In this document: piece after piece, positions 35,857 through 44,082 of the stretch
How the letters are laid out: the number at the start of each line of letters is the position of its first letter
How positions within the stretch are numbered: the stretch's first letter is position 1
Source of the DNA: an uncultured Piscinibacter sp.
GTDB lineage: Bacteria > Pseudomonadota > Gammaproteobacteria > Burkholderiales > Burkholderiaceae_C
DNA length: 64,000 nt
NCBI RefSeq assembly: GCF_937952055.1
Contig: NZ_CALFYO010000020.1
Coordinates: 248,001 to 312,000, forward strand
Direction of reading: 5' to 3'
The notes under the pieces: generated by a model
What the model saw: the letters and a program-made list of their open reading frames with translations, nothing else
Database searches by the model: none
Told to the model about the DNA's origin: nothing
Translations under genes and position numbers: made by a program

Positions 35857-37878
35857 TCAGTGGGCCGCTTCGGGCTCGGCACGGTGGTCGGGGATTCTCG
35901 AACGCGTCATGACGGCGCGCCACTTGTGCAGTTCGGCGTCGACCAGCGCACGCAGCTCGTCGGGCGTGCCGCTGCGGACCTCTGCGCCGTGGTCTTCGAT
36001 GCGCTTCATCGTGAGCGGCTCGCACAGCAGCTCGTTCAGCGCCCTATTCGTTCGGGCGATGACTTCGTCCGGCGTGGCAGCGGGCGCGAACAGGGCGTAC
36101 CACTGCGTCACGTCGACGCCCTCGACGCCGGCTTCGGCCAACGTTGGCACGTCGGGCAGCGCGGCCACGCGCCGCGGGCCGGCGACGGCCAGGGCCCGCA
36201 GCCTGCCGGCGCGAAGGTGCGGCAAGGCGCTGAACAGGCTGGGGAACATGATCTGCGCGCGGCCCAGGATCGTTTCGTCGAGCGCCGGCGCGGCGCCGGG
36301 GTAGGGAATGCCGAACATCGACGTGCCGCTGCCGTGCATGAACAGCTCGGCCGCGAAGTGAGGTGCGGTGCCACTGCCGGCCGATGCGAAGCGATACCGG
36401 TTCGGCTGTTCGCGCAGCTGCCGCAGCAGATCAGGAATGTCGCGCACCGGCGTGTGCGCGTGAATGACCAGCAAAGTCGGCGACGTGGCGACCAGGCCGA
36501 TCGGCTCGAAGTCGCGGCGCGGGTCGTAGTGCAGCTTGTGCAGCGCCGGGCTCATGGCATGGGTGCCGATGTAGCCCAGCATCAGGGTGGTGCCGTCGGC
36601 CGCCGAGTGCGCGACGAATTCGCTTGCGATCGAACCGTTCGCCCCGGGCCGGTTGTCGACCCTGACCGGCTGGCCGAGGCGCGGCGCCAGGCCGGCCGCG
36701 ATCGCGCGGGCCATGGTGTCGTTGCCGCCGCCGGCCGAGGTCGGCACGACGATTGTGATCGCGCCGTGAGCCGCGGCACCAGGGGTCTTGCCCGTCGCGA
36801 CCCGGGAGAAGACGTAGTCGGGGAGGTACAGCTCGCCCTGCAGGATCTTGCGCGCCGTCCGCACCAGGGCCGCCCGCTCGACACGGGCATCGTCGCCCTC
36901 GCCGCCGACGTCGACATCGACCTCGATCCGTCCCTGCGGATGGAGAACGGCGACGCGGCGTCGACCGCGCAGCCTCGTGCTGCTGCTGGCGACGGTCCCC
37001 GGCAGCGCGAACGCGGTGGCGATGCCGACCGCTCCGGTCACCGCGTGCGATGCGTGGCAGCGGCGCGGCGTGAAGTACCTCGAGGTCAGGCTGTGCTCGC
37101 CATCGCCCGCGCTGACGAGCACCGGCTTCGGAATCACGCTGTGGGACACGTCGCCGAGGCCCATCATCATCCCGGCCTGGCAGCGCATGAACTCCAGTCG
37201 CTCGAGCAGCGCCGGAATCGCATCGAGCTCGCCCGGCGGCTCGCCGCCGGTGACACCGAGATCGACCGCGCGCACGATCATCATCGGCATCGCGGCATCG
37301 ATGCAGGTCACCTCGACGCCGTCGATGCGGTCGACGCGCCGGCCGGTCGGGAACAAGGAGCCCGTCACCGCCCCCCAGGCGTCGAGGAAGTCCAGCCGGA
37401 TCGGCGCCGCCGTGCCGGCCACGCCGTCAAGGCGGGTGTCGCCTTCGTAGGTGACGCGGCGCTCGGGCGTCTGCACCGTGACGTCGATGCGCGAGCGGGT
37501 GTTGACGTTGAACACGCGTACCGTGGTCTCGCCGTCGGCGGCGTCGACCAGGCCCTGCTCGATCGCGAACGGCGCCACCCCGGAGAGCATGTTGCCGCAG
37601 TTGGGCCGCGTGTCGACCGACCGCTGGCCGACGCCGACCTGGGCGAACAGGTAGTCGACGTCGCAGCCGGGCTCGGCCGAGCGCGAGACGATCGCGACTT
37701 TGCTGGTGAGGGTGCTGCCACCGCCGACCCCGTCGAGCTGCAACAGGTCGGACGCACCGATCGCACCGATCAGCGCCTCGTCGCGCTGCACCTCGTCCTG
37801 CGGCAGCCACTCGCGCAGGAAGAAGGGACCGCGCGAGGTTCCGGCTCGCATCAGGACGCAAGGCAAGGTGCGTTTCAT
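35857..37878 (-). CDS. Fusion of PrpF-family isomerase and Bug-type solute-binding domain
   Basis: 673 residues. Residues 1-355 are a PrpF-family isomerase with MKRTLPCVLMRAGTSRGPFF at the start and the catalytic RPNCGNMLSG (Cys94), as in 3-methylitaconate isomerase, 4-oxalomesaconate tautomerase and fungal aconitate isomerase Adi1. Residues 370-673 are a tripartite-tricarboxylate Bug/TctC domain (ITIVVPTSAGGGNDTMARAIAAGLAPRLGQ, VRVDNRPGANGSIASEFVAH), with no signal peptide between them. The fused Bug half would stay in the cytoplasm. Either a deletion joined two genes, or the domain has become a ligand sensor. The start at 37878 is the first conserved Met. First gene of the operon with dctPQM, divergent from lysR. 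Confidence 0.85.
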   Translation of the reverse strand: MKRTLPCVLMRAGTSRGPFFLREWLPQDEVQRDEALIGAIGASDLLQLDGVGGGSTLTSKVAIVSRSAEPGCDVDYLFAQVGVGQRSVDTRPNCGNMLSGVAPFAIEQGLVDAADGETTVRVFNVNTRSRIDVTVQTPERRVTYEGDTRLDGVAGTAAPIRLDFLDAWGAVTGSLFPTGRRVDRIDGVEVTCIDAAMPMMIVRAVDLGVTGGEPPGELDAIPALLERLEFMRCQAGMMMGLGDVSHSVIPKPVLVSAGDGEHSLTSRYFTPRRCHASHAVTGAVGIATAFALPGTVASSSTRLRGRRRVAVLHPQGRIEVDVDVGGEGDDARVERAALVRTARKILQGELYLPDYVFSRVATGKTPGAAAHGAITIVVPTSAGGGNDTMARAIAAGLAPRLGQPVRVDNRPGANGSIASEFVAHSAADGTTLMLGYIGTHAMSPALHKLHYDPRRDFEPIGLVATSPTLLVIHAHTPVRDIPDLLRQLREQPNRYRFASAGSGTAPHFAAELFMHGSGTSMFGIPYPGAAPALDETILGRAQIMFPSLFSALPHLRAGRLRALAVAGPRRVAALPDVPTLAEAGVEGVDVTQWYALFAPAATPDEVIARTNRALNELLCEPLTMKRIEDHGAEVRSGTPDELRALVDAELHKWRAVMTRSRIPDHRAEPEAAH

Positions 37879-37911
37879 GGCGGCAATGATGGTTGGTGCC
37901 GCCGCGATCCG

Positions 37912-37937
37912 GAATTGCATAGTTGCGATCGATTGAT
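37912..37937. promoter_or_regulatory. 26-bp regulatory element, copy 1 (PrpF-Bug / lysR)
   Basis: GAATTGCATAG followed by TTGCGATCGATTGAT. It is the exact reverse complement of 39011-39036. It lies 34 bp upstream of the PrpF-Bug start and 49 bp upstream of the LysR start, in the divergent gap, where a LysR regulator normally binds. It includes a T-N11-A arrangement and the palindrome ATCGAT. Confidence 0.75.
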
Positions 37938-37985
37938 CCACACTTGGCATCAGTCATTCCACACCGCACCACGGAGAACATCACC

Positions 37986-38939
37986 ATGGCGATCAACTTC
38001 GACCTCAACGACCTGCTGGCCTTCCGTTCCGTGGCCGAGCTCGCGAACTTCCGCAAGGCCGCCGAGGCCGTGCACATCTCGCAGCCGGCCTTCAGTCGGC
38101 GCATCGACAAGCTGGAGCAGGCCCTCGGCGTGCGGCTGTTGAACCGGACGACGCGCCGGGTCGAGCTGACGGCGGTCGGCCGCGACTTCGAACGCAAGGT
38201 GCGGCAGATCCTCGACGAGCTCGACCTCACGCTGATGGGGATCCGCGGCGAACGGACCACGCGGATGACCGAAGTGACGATCGCCTGCGTCCCTTCCGCA
38301 GTGAACTACTTCCTGTCGCATGTGATGCGGCGAAACCGCGCCGCCAACCCGAACGTGCGCGTCAAGGTGTTCGATGCCAGCGCCAACGAGGTCCTGTCTT
38401 CGGTCGCCCGTGGCGATGCGGACTTCGGCCTCAACTTTATGGGCGCGCTGGAAGGCGATATCGAGTTCGAGACCCTGATCGAGGAGCGCTTCGTCGCCGC
38501 GTGCCGCCGCGACCATCCGTTGGCCCGCCGCCGTCAGGTGCGCTGGAAGGAACTGTCAGAACACGACTTCATCGCGGTCGGAAAGACCTCCGGGAACCGG
38601 CTGCTGCTCGACCAGGCGCTGGCAGGCGTCGCGGTTCAGCCGACCGGTATCTGCGAGACCCAGCACGTGACGACGACGCTCGGCCTCGTTGAGGCGGGTC
38701 TGGGCGTCGCGGTGGTGCCGTCGATGGCGATGCCCGGCCCCGGTCACCCGCTGCTCGTCAGCGTACCCCTGATCGAACCCGAAGTGACGCGCAAGGTCGG
38801 GCTGATCCGCCGTCGGGGCCGCTCGCTCACGCCGGCGGCGCAGCAACTGTACGAGCTGTGCGGCGCTCGGCGGGGGCAAGCGACTGCGCCGGGACCGGTG
38901 CCTTCTCGGTCCAGGCGATCGAAGGGCAAGGCCGGCTGA
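37986..38939 (+). CDS. LysR-family regulator of the tricarboxylate/itaconate cluster
   Basis: 317 residues. HTH at residues 5-60 (LNDLLAFRSVAELANFRKAAEAVHISQPAFSRRIDKLEQALG), then the effector domain (EVTIACVPSAVNYFLSHVM, DFGLNFMGALEGD, VTTTLGLVEAGLGVAVVPSMA). Start 37986 has GGAG nine bases upstream; longer frames add 21 poor residues. It is divergent from the PrpF-Bug gene and upstream of the porin. The 26-bp elements in front of three transcription units are its probable sites. The inducer may be a pathway tricarboxylate. Confidence 0.88.
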   Translation: MAINFDLNDLLAFRSVAELANFRKAAEAVHISQPAFSRRIDKLEQALGVRLLNRTTRRVELTAVGRDFERKVRQILDELDLTLMGIRGERTTRMTEVTIACVPSAVNYFLSHVMRRNRAANPNVRVKVFDASANEVLSSVARGDADFGLNFMGALEGDIEFETLIEERFVAACRRDHPLARRRQVRWKELSEHDFIAVGKTSGNRLLLDQALAGVAVQPTGICETQHVTTTLGLVEAGLGVAVVPSMAMPGPGHPLLVSVPLIEPEVTRKVGLIRRRGRSLTPAAQQLYELCGARRGQATAPGPVPSRSRRSKGKAG

Positions 38940-39010
38940 CGCCAGCCTCCTGCGCGCCGCGACACCCGCGGTGCACCGGCTCGAAGGTCGCAGAACAATG
39001 CGCCTGGCGC

Positions 39011-39036
39011 ATCAATCGATCGCAACTATGCAATTC
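39011..39036. promoter_or_regulatory. 26-bp regulatory element, copy 2 (porin-tcuAB)
   Basis: ATCAATCGATC followed by GCAACTATGCAATTC, identical over 26 bases to copy 1 in inverted orientation. It ends 99 bp upstream of the porin start. Flanking bases do not match, so the conserved unit is the element itself. Confidence 0.75.
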
Positions 39037-39135
39037 ACATCGAGGGCGATCACCTGAATCATCCCGGCGGTGAGTTGCCGGTACCTGCCCTTCGGCGTCC
39101 GGCGCGACCGACCTACCGACCAGGAGACTCCCCCG

Positions 39136-40209
39136 ATGAGGAATTACGTTCTCGCCGCTGGCATCGCCGGCCTGTCCATCGTGCCGATGGCGCACGCGCA
39201 GGGCAACGTGACTGTGTTCGGCATCGCCGATGCCGCCGTGCGCCATGTCGACAACCAGGACCGCGGCTCGATCAGCAGCCTCGTCAGCGGGTCCAACGCC
39301 ACCAGCCGGATCGGCGTTCGCGGGGTCGAGGATCTGGGTGGTGGCCTGAGCGCCAGCTTCCATCTCGAGCATGGGCTGCTGCTCGACACCGGCAGTACCG
39401 CGAGCAGCAGCAAGTTCTGGGACCGACGCTCGACGGTCAGCCTCGTCAGCAAGAGCCTGGGCGAGATCCGCCTCGGCCGCGACTTTGTCCCCACCTACCG
39501 GAACTGGAGCCGCTACGACCCGTTCTCCTACGTCGGCGTCGCGCGCACGAGCGATTTCTTTTCCAGCTCGCCGTCCGGCCCGATCCGGTCGGCATTTGGC
39601 TCGAACGACAACACCACGGTGCGCGCCGATAACGCGGTGCAGTACCTGCTTCCAAAGCTGAACGGCATCGAGGGTGAAGTGATGGTCGCCGCCGGCGAGG
39701 GCGGAGATGTCACGGTCGGGCGCACCAAGGTCGTCGGTGCCCGCCTGGGCTATTCGACCAAGGCCTTCGGCCTCTCCGCGGCGACGATGCAGTCCGAAAA
39801 TAGCCTGACGACGGTTGACAAGTTCCGCGACACCGCGGTCGGGGGCAACTACATCCTCGGGCCGGTGGAACTGACAGCGGCCTGGCGGCAGCTGAAGTAC
39901 GACGTCGCCAAGCAGACCAACCTGCTGATCGGTGCCACAGCCACCTTCGGGCTTCACGTCGTCAAGGCGTCGTGGCACAAGGTGAACATGGAGGGCCGCG
40001 CCGGCACGACGAACGTCAGCGCCAACGACGCGACGAAGCTCGGACTCGGCTACGTCTACTACCTGTCCAAGCGCACCGCGGCGTACTCGAGCCTGGCCCG
40101 AATCTCGAACGATGGAGGGGCGCGCTACACGATCCCGGGCGGCCCCTCGGGCCTTCTCGGCGGCGGGTCGTCGACGGGCTACGAGCTCGGCCTCATCCAC
40201 AGGTTCTGA
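39136..40209 (+). CDS. Outer-membrane porin, Porin_4 (betaproteobacterial) type
   Basis: 357 residues with a signal peptide (1-20, cut after AHA) and mature start QGNVTVFGIADAAVRHVD. GSNATSRIGVRGVEDLGGGLSASFHLEHG is the family hallmark. The protein ends in YELGLIHRF, with the terminal Phe needed for insertion. AGGAG precedes the ATG at 39136. Trimeric 16-strand general porin; its site in the regulon suggests it admits the polyanionic tricarboxylate substrate. Confidence 0.9.
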   Translation: MRNYVLAAGIAGLSIVPMAHAQGNVTVFGIADAAVRHVDNQDRGSISSLVSGSNATSRIGVRGVEDLGGGLSASFHLEHGLLLDTGSTASSSKFWDRRSTVSLVSKSLGEIRLGRDFVPTYRNWSRYDPFSYVGVARTSDFFSSSPSGPIRSAFGSNDNTTVRADNAVQYLLPKLNGIEGEVMVAAGEGGDVTVGRTKVVGARLGYSTKAFGLSAATMQSENSLTTVDKFRDTAVGGNYILGPVELTAAWRQLKYDVAKQTNLLIGATATFGLHVVKASWHKVNMEGRAGTTNVSANDATKLGLGYVYYLSKRTAAYSSLARISNDGGARYTIPGGPSGLLGGGSSTGYELGLIHRF

Positions 40210-40255
40210 CATCGGCCTGGTGGAAGGCCGAGGGCTCGAGCCCGACCGCAATCAC

Positions 40256-40279
40256 GGGGCCCGGCGAAGTGTGGGCCCC
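40256..40279 (+). terminator. GC-rich hairpin between porin and tcuA
   Basis: GGGGCCC (40256-40262) pairs with GGGCCCC (40273-40279) around a 10-base loop, followed by GCTTTCATC. It may end part of the porin transcript so that tcuAB is expressed at a lower level from read-through. Confidence 0.45.
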
Positions 40280-40363
40280 GCTTTCATCAATTGACAGGTG
40301 CCGGGCCGATAGCCCTGCGGCCCGGGGGGCCGGCCCCAGGAACCGCTTCCAGGAGGAGAGCCC

Positions 40364-41788
40364 ATGGTCGATGTCCTGGTGATCGGCGGTGGCAACGCAG
40401 CGCTTTGTGCCGCGCTGACGGCGCGCGAAGCGGGTGCGTCGGTGCTGTTGCTCGAGGCCGCACCGCGCGAGTGGCGCGGCGGTAACTCGATGCACGTGCG
40501 CAACCTGCGATGCATGCACGACGCACCGCAGGATGTGCTGGTCGAGTCATACCCCGAGGAAGAGTTCTGGCAGGACCTGCTGAAGGTCACCGGCGGTCTC
40601 ACCGACGAAGTCCTCGCGCGCCGGGTGATCCGTGACTCGGCCACCTGCCGCCCGTGGATGGCGCGCCACGGCGTGCGCTTCCAGCCCTCGCTGTCGGGCG
40701 CGCTGCACACTGCACGCACCAATGCCTTCTTCATGGGTGGCGGCAAGGCGCTCGTCAACGCCTACTACCGCAGCGCCGAGGGCCTGGGGGTGCAGGTGCG
40801 CTACGAGTCGCCGGTCGACCGCATCGAACTGCGAGACGGCCAGTTCGTTGCCGCCTTCGTGCGTGGCGAACGCATCCAGGCGCGCGCCTGCGTGCTCGCG
40901 GCTGGCGGCTTCGAGTCCAACCGCGAGTGGCTGCGCGAGGCCTGGGGCCGCAACGAGCGCGGTGAATGGCCGGCCGACAACTTCCTGATCCGCGGCACGC
41001 GCTTCAACACCGGCGTGCTGTTGCGCTTCGCGCTCGACGCCGGCGCCGACCCGGTCGGCGATCCAACGCAGGCGCACATGGTCGCGATCGACGCCCGCGC
41101 GCCGCTGTACGACGGCGGCATCTGTACCCGCATCGACTGCGTCTCGCTCGGCGTCGTCGTCAACCGCGACGGCGAGCGCTTCTACGACGAAGGCGAGGAC
41201 TTCTGGCCCAAGCGCTATGCGATCTGGGGTCGGCTGGTCGCGCAGCAGCCGGGGCAGATCGCGTGGTCGGTGATTGACGCCAAGGCGGCCGGCCGCTTCA
41301 TGCCGCCGGTGTTCGCGGGCATGCGCGCCGAGACGCTGCCGGCGCTGGCGCGCGCGATCGGCATCGACGAGGCGCGCTTCGTGCGCAGCCTCGAGGCCTA
41401 CAACGCCGCCTGTCGCCCCGGCCGCTTCGATCACACGCACCTCGACGATTGCCGCACCGCGGGTCTGGCGCCGCCGAAGACCCATTGGGCGCTGCCGATC
41501 GACACGCCGCCGTTCGTCGCCTACGCCGTTCGCCCGGGCGTGACCTTCACCTACCTGGGGCTCAAGACCGACGAGACCGCCGCGGTGCGCTTCGGCGGTC
41601 GGCCGAGCCCGAACCTGTTCGTTGCCGGCGAGATGATGGCCGGCAACGTGCTCGGCAGAGGCTACACCGCCGGCGTCGGCATGAGCATCGGCACGGCCTT
41701 CGGCCGGATCGCCGGGGCACAGGCGGCCGCGGCCGTCACATCGATGCAGGAGGACCGGCATGGCGCCGCTCGAACAACTGGTGCGTGA
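40364..41788 (+). CDS. tcuA: Tricarballylate dehydrogenase, TcuA (FAD-dependent)
   Basis: 474 residues. Flavin-binding N-terminus VLVIGGGNAALCAALTAREAGASVLLLEAAP, then the FAD_binding_2/fumarate-reductase-type substrate domain with LRCMHDAP, GGGKALVNAYYRSAEGLG, AGGFESNREWLREA and the end motif VAGEMMAGNVLGRGYTAGVGMSIGTAFGRIAG. Matches the TcuA family, which oxidises tricarballylate to cis-aconitate. GGAGGAG precedes the ATG. It overlaps tcuB by 29 bases, and TcuB re-oxidises its flavin. Confidence 0.88.
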   Translation: MVDVLVIGGGNAALCAALTAREAGASVLLLEAAPREWRGGNSMHVRNLRCMHDAPQDVLVESYPEEEFWQDLLKVTGGLTDEVLARRVIRDSATCRPWMARHGVRFQPSLSGALHTARTNAFFMGGGKALVNAYYRSAEGLGVQVRYESPVDRIELRDGQFVAAFVRGERIQARACVLAAGGFESNREWLREAWGRNERGEWPADNFLIRGTRFNTGVLLRFALDAGADPVGDPTQAHMVAIDARAPLYDGGICTRIDCVSLGVVVNRDGERFYDEGEDFWPKRYAIWGRLVAQQPGQIAWSVIDAKAAGRFMPPVFAGMRAETLPALARAIGIDEARFVRSLEAYNAACRPGRFDHTHLDDCRTAGLAPPKTHWALPIDTPPFVAYAVRPGVTFTYLGLKTDETAAVRFGGRPSPNLFVAGEMMAGNVLGRGYTAGVGMSIGTAFGRIAGAQAAAAVTSMQEDRHGAARTTGA

Positions 41789-42950
41789 GGCGGCCGCCAC
41801 CGCCGAGGGCCACGTTCCGCCCCCGCCGGCGCCCGCGGCAGTGGCGGCGCTCTCGGCCGCCGAGGCCGAGGTCGCGCGCGTGCTGCAGATCTGCAATGCG
41901 TGCCGCTACTGCGAAGGTTTCTGCGCGGTCTTCCCGGCGATGACGCGTCGCCTCGAGTTTCCGCGCGCCGACCTGCACTACCTCGCCAACCTCTGCCACA
42001 ACTGCGGCGCCTGCCTGCACGCCTGCCAGTACGCGCCGCCGCACGAGTTCGCCGTGGCCGTGCCGCGCGCGATGGCGCAGGTGCGCGCACGGACCTACGC
42101 CGAGCACGCATGGCCGCCCGCACTGGGCGCGCTGTACGCACGCAACGGGCTGTTCGTGTCGATGTCGCTGGCGGCCGCAATGGCCTTGTTCCTCGTGCTT
42201 GCACTGGCGCTGACAGGCACGCTCTGGCACGAGCCCCTGGCAGGCGACTTCTACCGCGTCTTTCCGCACGGGTTGATGGCCGCGATCTTCGCGCCGGTGT
42301 TCGGCTTCGCGCTGCTGGCGCTGGCGATGGGCGTGCGGCGCTTCTGGCGCGGCCAGGCAGCCGGCCCCACATCGGCTGCAGCGCTGGCAGAGGCCACCCG
42401 TGACGTCCTGCGACTGAAGTACCTCGACGGTGGGCACGGCGAAGGCTGCAACGAGACCGACGATGCCTTCACGCTGGCGCGGCGGCGCCTGCACCACTTG
42501 ACGTTCTACGGCTTCGGGCTTTGCTTCGCCGCTACATGCGTAGGCACGGCCTACCACTACGTGTTCGGCTGGATCGCGCCCTACGCCTTCACCTCGCTGC
42601 CCAAACTGCTTGGCGTCACCGGCGGGTTGTTGCTCGCCATCGGCAGCGCCGGGCTGTGGCGACTGCGCCGCAGGCGCCATCCGCGGCATGTCGAGCCGAC
42701 GCAGGTAGCGATGGACATGGGCTTCATCGCGCTGCTTTTCGGCACGGCCACAACCGGCTTGCTGCTGACGGCATGGCGCGACACCGGCGCTCTGGCGCTG
42801 CTGCTGGCGGTGCATCTGGGCTTCGTGATGGCGCTGTTCGCGACGATGCCCTACGGCAAGTTCGCGCACGGCGTCTACCGAGCTGCGGCGCTGCTGAAGT
42901 GGGCGATCGAGAAGCGTCGGCCGTCGGCCCTCGCGGCGGGCCCTGAATAG
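41760..42950 (+). CDS. tcuB: Tricarballylate utilisation protein TcuB (Fe-S/heme electron carrier)
   Basis: 396 residues. Two 4Fe-4S-type cysteine clusters are at about residues 45-56 (CNACRYCEGFC) and 79-90 (CHNCGACLHAC). Some six membrane helices follow with conserved His residues (LHHLTFYGFGLCFAATCVG, AYHYVF, AVHLGFVMALF) that could hold heme. TcuB passes electrons from reduced TcuA to the quinone pool. The start at 41760 has AGGAGG upstream inside tcuA. The usual tcuC (MFS importer) is not next to it; TRAP and Bug-type components are encoded nearby instead. Confidence 0.88.
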   Translation: MAPLEQLVREAAATAEGHVPPPPAPAAVAALSAAEAEVARVLQICNACRYCEGFCAVFPAMTRRLEFPRADLHYLANLCHNCGACLHACQYAPPHEFAVAVPRAMAQVRARTYAEHAWPPALGALYARNGLFVSMSLAAAMALFLVLALALTGTLWHEPLAGDFYRVFPHGLMAAIFAPVFGFALLALAMGVRRFWRGQAAGPTSAAALAEATRDVLRLKYLDGGHGEGCNETDDAFTLARRRLHHLTFYGFGLCFAATCVGTAYHYVFGWIAPYAFTSLPKLLGVTGGLLLAIGSAGLWRLRRRRHPRHVEPTQVAMDMGFIALLFGTATTGLLLTAWRDTGALALLLAVHLGFVMALFATMPYGKFAHGVYRAAALLKWAIEKRRPSALAAGPE

Positions 42951-43087
42951 CGCGCACAGGCCGAGCGTCGGAGATGCGCGTCTCGCACACCCGTCGAGTG
43001 GCGCCGACCCGCCGTTTACCGGCGCGTACCGAGCAATCGGCACCACCGCGGCACGCGCATCGCGAAGATTGTTAATGTTCTCCACAC

Positions 43088-43113
43088 ATCAATCGATCCG
43101 AATCTTGCACTTC
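43088..43113. promoter_or_regulatory. 26-bp regulatory element, copy 3 (hydratase operon), degenerate
   Basis: ATCAATCGATC is identical to copy 2, then CGAATCTTGCACTTC differs at six places: 20 of 26 bases agree in total. It ends 81 bp upstream of the hydratase start, in a locally less GC-rich promoter region (TTGTTAATGTTCTCC just before it). Confidence 0.65.
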
Positions 43114-43194
43114 CCTATCAAGACGTCGCGCCGGAAACTTCGCTGCACACCGCCGGGATAGATGACTCACCAGCACCAGCGAATGGAGACACAC

Positions 43195-44046
43195 ATGACC
43201 ACGGATATGGACCTGACCACCTGGATCGGCCGCAGCGAAGTCGTCACCGACCGCATCGGACCGACCCCGATCAAGGCGCTGGACGCAACCCTGGATCACC
43301 CGAGCGCCGACGTGCCGGACGGCACGCCGTTTCGACCGCTGTGGCATTGGCTGTACTTTCTGCCTCTGCACCGGCAAAGCGAGATCGGTCCCGACGGCCA
43401 TGCCAAGCGCGGCGGCTTCCTTCCGCCGGTGCCGCTGCCCCGGCGCATGTGGGCCGGCAGCCAGTTCGAGTTCCGCGCCCCGATTCGGGTCGGCGATGCC
43501 GTCGAGCGCCGTTCGACCATCGACGACGTGACGATCAAGCAAGGCCGGACCGGCACCCTGGTATTCGTCAAGGTGCGGCACGAGCTGCGCTGCAACGGCG
43601 CCGCCGAGGCGGCGCTGGTCGAATTCCACGACATCGTCTACCGTGAAGCGAAGAAGCCGACCGACGTCGAGCCCCCGCCGCAGAAGGCCGACGCCGATGC
43701 TGCCTGGCAGCGCGAGATCGTGCCCGACGACGTGCTGCTGTTCCGCTACTCGGCGCTGACCTTCAATGGCCATCGCATCCACTACGACCGCAGGTACGTG
43801 ACCGAGGTCGAAGGCTATCCCGGCCTGATCGTCCATGGCCCGCTGATCGCGACGCTGCTGATGGATCTGGTGCGACGCCATGCGCCGGATGCACAGGTCG
43901 AGACCTTTCGCTTCAAGGCGGTGCGCCCGACCTTCGACTTGCACCCGTTCAAGGTCAACGGTCGCCCTCAGGGCAATACGGTCAAGCTCTGGGCGCAGGA
44001 CCACGAGGGTTGGCTGACGATGGACGCGGTGGCCACCCTGCGCTGA
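43195..44046 (+). CDS. ich: Itaconyl-CoA/mesaconyl-CoA hydratase-like, MaoC/FAS1-like dehydratase
   Basis: 283 residues with a double hot-dog fold: an N-terminal half (IGRSEVVTDRIGPTPIKALDATLDH, then PVPLPRRMWAGSQFEF) and a C-terminal half with FRYSALTFNGHRIHYDRRYVTEVEGYPGLIVHGPLIATLLMDL. The N-x-H-x-I-H-Y-D and HGP segments are the R-hydratase-type active site. Start 43195 has GGAGA at the right spacing; an earlier ATG at 43162 lacks it. Next to a family III CoA-transferase and a CitE lyase, it fits itaconyl-CoA hydratase making (S)-citramalyl-CoA. Mesaconyl-C4-CoA hydratase is the alternative. Confidence 0.8.
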   Translation: MTTDMDLTTWIGRSEVVTDRIGPTPIKALDATLDHPSADVPDGTPFRPLWHWLYFLPLHRQSEIGPDGHAKRGGFLPPVPLPRRMWAGSQFEFRAPIRVGDAVERRSTIDDVTIKQGRTGTLVFVKVRHELRCNGAAEAALVEFHDIVYREAKKPTDVEPPPQKADADAAWQREIVPDDVLLFRYSALTFNGHRIHYDRRYVTEVEGYPGLIVHGPLIATLLMDLVRRHAPDAQVETFRFKAVRPTFDLHPFKVNGRPQGNTVKLWAQDHEGWLTMDAVATLR

Positions 44047-44082
44047 CTCTCTTTCCCCAACCCTCCTTCCGCCAGGATCCGC

